In this document: piece by piece, positions 62,735 through 64,000 of the stretch
Layout of the letters: each line of letters starts with the position of its first letter
Numbering within the stretch: position 1 is the first letter of the stretch
NCBI RefSeq assembly: GCF_020708045.1
Contig: NZ_JAJFES010000019.1
Location: 1-64,000 of the forward strand
DNA length: 64,000 nt
Direction: 5' to 3'
From: Massilia sp. IC2-278
GTDB lineage: Bacteria > Pseudomonadota > Gammaproteobacteria > Burkholderiales > Burkholderiaceae_D
The notes under the pieces: model-generated
What the model was told of the DNA's origin: nothing
What the model saw: the letters and a program-made list of their open reading frames with translations, nothing else
Databases searched by the model: none
Translations under genes and position numbers: made by a program

Positions 62735-64000
62735 TCAGCCGGGGTCGGACGACATGCCCGCGGCATCGCCCGCCGCGGCACGGGGTTCGCGCATGCGCAG
62801 CATCGCCAGCAACGAGACCGCTTTCACCGCAATCGCGATCCAGAACACCAGCGTGAAGCCGAAGTGGTGGGCCAGCACGCCGCCCAGCAGCGGCCCCACG
62901 GCCATCATCAAGTGAGACGCCGTGTCCGACACCGCGATCAGCATCGGCAGCTCGTGGTGCGAGCCGAACTCCAGTACGAAATTCTGCGAGGCGATCTGGT
63001 AGCCGCCCAGGCCCGCGCCGAGACCGCAGAAGGCCAGGATGAAGAGCGGCAGGCTGTGTGAGACCATCAGCGCCAAGGTCGACACCAGCCACAGGCCCAC
63101 GCTGAGCAGGAAGACCAGGCGGTAGCCGCGCTTGTCGGCGATGCGGCCCCAGACCAGGTTGCTCACGGTCTGGGCCAACAGGAACGAGAGCGACAAATAG
63201 CCGAGCGTGGCGCCGGACAAATCGACGAACTTGCCGGCATGGATGGCGTAGAAGGGCGCCGCCGTCATGCCGAGTGCGGCGAGCGCGCGGGCGATGAAGA
63301 AGCGCGTGAACTGGCGGTCGCGGCGCAGGATGGCGGGGATGTCGCGCAATCTCTGTATCAGGCTGGATGCGGCGCGCACGGCCAGCGATTCGGGCTCGCG
63401 CAGGAAGCTGAGCGCCGAGATGCCGATGCTGGTCAATATGAATGCGACCATGAAGGTGGACGCATAGCCGTTGCCGAAGGCGTTCGCCTCGACCAGATGC
63501 TTGCCGCCGAAATAGGCCACGACCGAGGCCGACAACCCGCCGAGGAAGTTGCGCATGCCGGCCAGTTCACCGCGCCGGTTGGCGGGAATCACCTTGGCCA
63601 TCACGAAGTTGAAGCTGACCGCCTGCATGCCCCAGAAGAAGCCGAACAGCGCCAGGAACACGCATACGGCCACCAGCGCCGCGTCGCCCCTGAGCAGGAA
63701 GCCGGAGAGAGCCAGGCCCAGCACCTGGGCGCGCATCAGCCAGCCGACGCCGAACACCACCGGCATCACGCGTTTGCGGTGCTCGATGAGCGTGGCGCTC
63801 CAGATCGAGGACAGCGCCATGCCCAGCGACTGGCCGGCCAGGGCCAGGCCGACCGTCAGGTTCGATTGCGAAAGCAGGTAGATGTAGGCGGGGACGAAGG
63901 TCGGCGCCGTGACCAGCCGGAAGCCGGTGACGCCGAGGAAGCCGTGAACCAGGTTGGCGGCATAGTTGCGCGGCAGGTCGCGGGCGACCTGGGCGTCGTA
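62735..64000 (-). CDS. MFS transporter, incomplete at the window edge
   Basis: At least 421 residues of a membrane protein with twelve or so helices are visible; the N-terminus lies beyond base 64000. Seen are GGLSASVVAYFGGKHLVEANAFG, the inter-domain loop RLRDIPAILRRDRQFTRFFIARALAALGMTA (in parts), WGRIADKRGYRLVFLLSVGLW, which is an MFS motif A, and LGGYQIASQNFVLEFGSHHELP. An internal ATG at 63820 gives a shorter frame but cuts helices, so the longer reading is preferred. The substrate is unknown. Confidence 0.85.
   Translation of the reverse strand, partial: YDAQVARDLPRNYAANLVHGFLGVTGFRLVTAPTFVPAYIYLLSQSNLTVGLALAGQSLGMALSSIWSATLIEHRKRVMPVVFGVGWLMRAQVLGLALSGFLLRGDAALVAVCVFLALFGFFWGMQAVSFNFVMAKVIPANRRGELAGMRNFLGGLSASVVAYFGGKHLVEANAFGNGYASTFMVAFILTSIGISALSFLREPESLAVRAASSLIQRLRDIPAILRRDRQFTRFFIARALAALGMTAAPFYAIHAGKFVDLSGATLGYLSLSFLLAQTVSNLVWGRIADKRGYRLVFLLSVGLWLVSTLALMVSHSLPLFILAFCGLGAGLGGYQIASQNFVLEFGSHHELPMLIAVSDTASHLMMAVGPLLGGVLAHHFGFTLVFWIAIAVKAVSLLAMLRMREPRAAAGDAAGMSSDPG

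Noticed and set aside
1-64000. CRISPR array, rRNA operon or prophage
   Set aside because: No regularly spaced repeats, rRNA sequence, integrase or phage structural genes were seen on either strand.

Overview
The window is a piece of chromosome from a GC-rich betaproteobacterium, most likely Oxalobacteraceae and probably Massilia or a close relative. This is judged from protein style, the absence of introns and the mix of pathways; I ran no database search. Nearly all of it is densely packed with short-spaced operons. The exception is about 38.0-43.2 kb, which is clearly AT-richer and looks like an acquired island.

Layout. 0-8 kb: zwf, the NAD salvage pair pnuC-nadR, a membrane protein, and a LysR regulator divergent from a zinc alcohol dehydrogenase and an MFS exporter. 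8-19 kb: envelope and orphan genes, namely a secreted repeat protein coupled to a small TonB-C protein, an MscS channel, a DUF5694 protein, a TerC-CBS-CorC protein, a lipoprotein and a DUF4132 protein. 18.7-24.8 kb: a complete 3-hydroxybenzoate/gentisate operon (monooxygenase, gentisate dioxygenase, fumarylpyruvate hydrolase, AAHS transporter, maleylpyruvate isomerase) with a divergent LysR regulator, followed by a FadL-type outer-membrane channel.

26.5-37.3 kb: a self-contained selenium/formate module on the minus strand, fdnG(Sec)-fdnH-fdnI-fdhE-selA-selB-selC. fdnG has an in-frame TGA followed by a bSECIS hairpin with a GGUCU loop. The tRNA-Sec gene sits immediately behind selB. A terminator-like hairpin separates the structural genes from the accessory genes. 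fdhD, overlapping a small nitroreductase gene, is divergent.

38.0-43.2 kb: the low-GC island. It holds a double zinc-ribbon protein with a HEPN-like RX4H motif, a small unknown protein, a decayed IS481-type transposase and a P-loop ATPase resembling the Sll1717 family. It ends at an inverted-repeat element also present at the start of the window. Beyond it lie the tail of a truncated gene, a membrane pseudokinase with a PEGA domain, and a DUF218 protein.

45.9-62.2 kb: two divergent blocks around an IclR regulator. Minus strand: IclR, livK, livHMGF, ETF-ubiquinone oxidoreductase, glutaryl-CoA dehydrogenase. Plus strand: a pim-like beta-oxidation operon (bifunctional hydratase/dehydrogenase, thiolase, two acyl-CoA dehydrogenases, enoyl-CoA hydratase, class III CoA-transferase). 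Together these fit uptake and degradation of dicarboxylic acids such as pimelate through glutaryl-CoA, with electrons passed to ubiquinone. The window closes with a CzcE-like lipoprotein and an MFS transporter cut by the edge.
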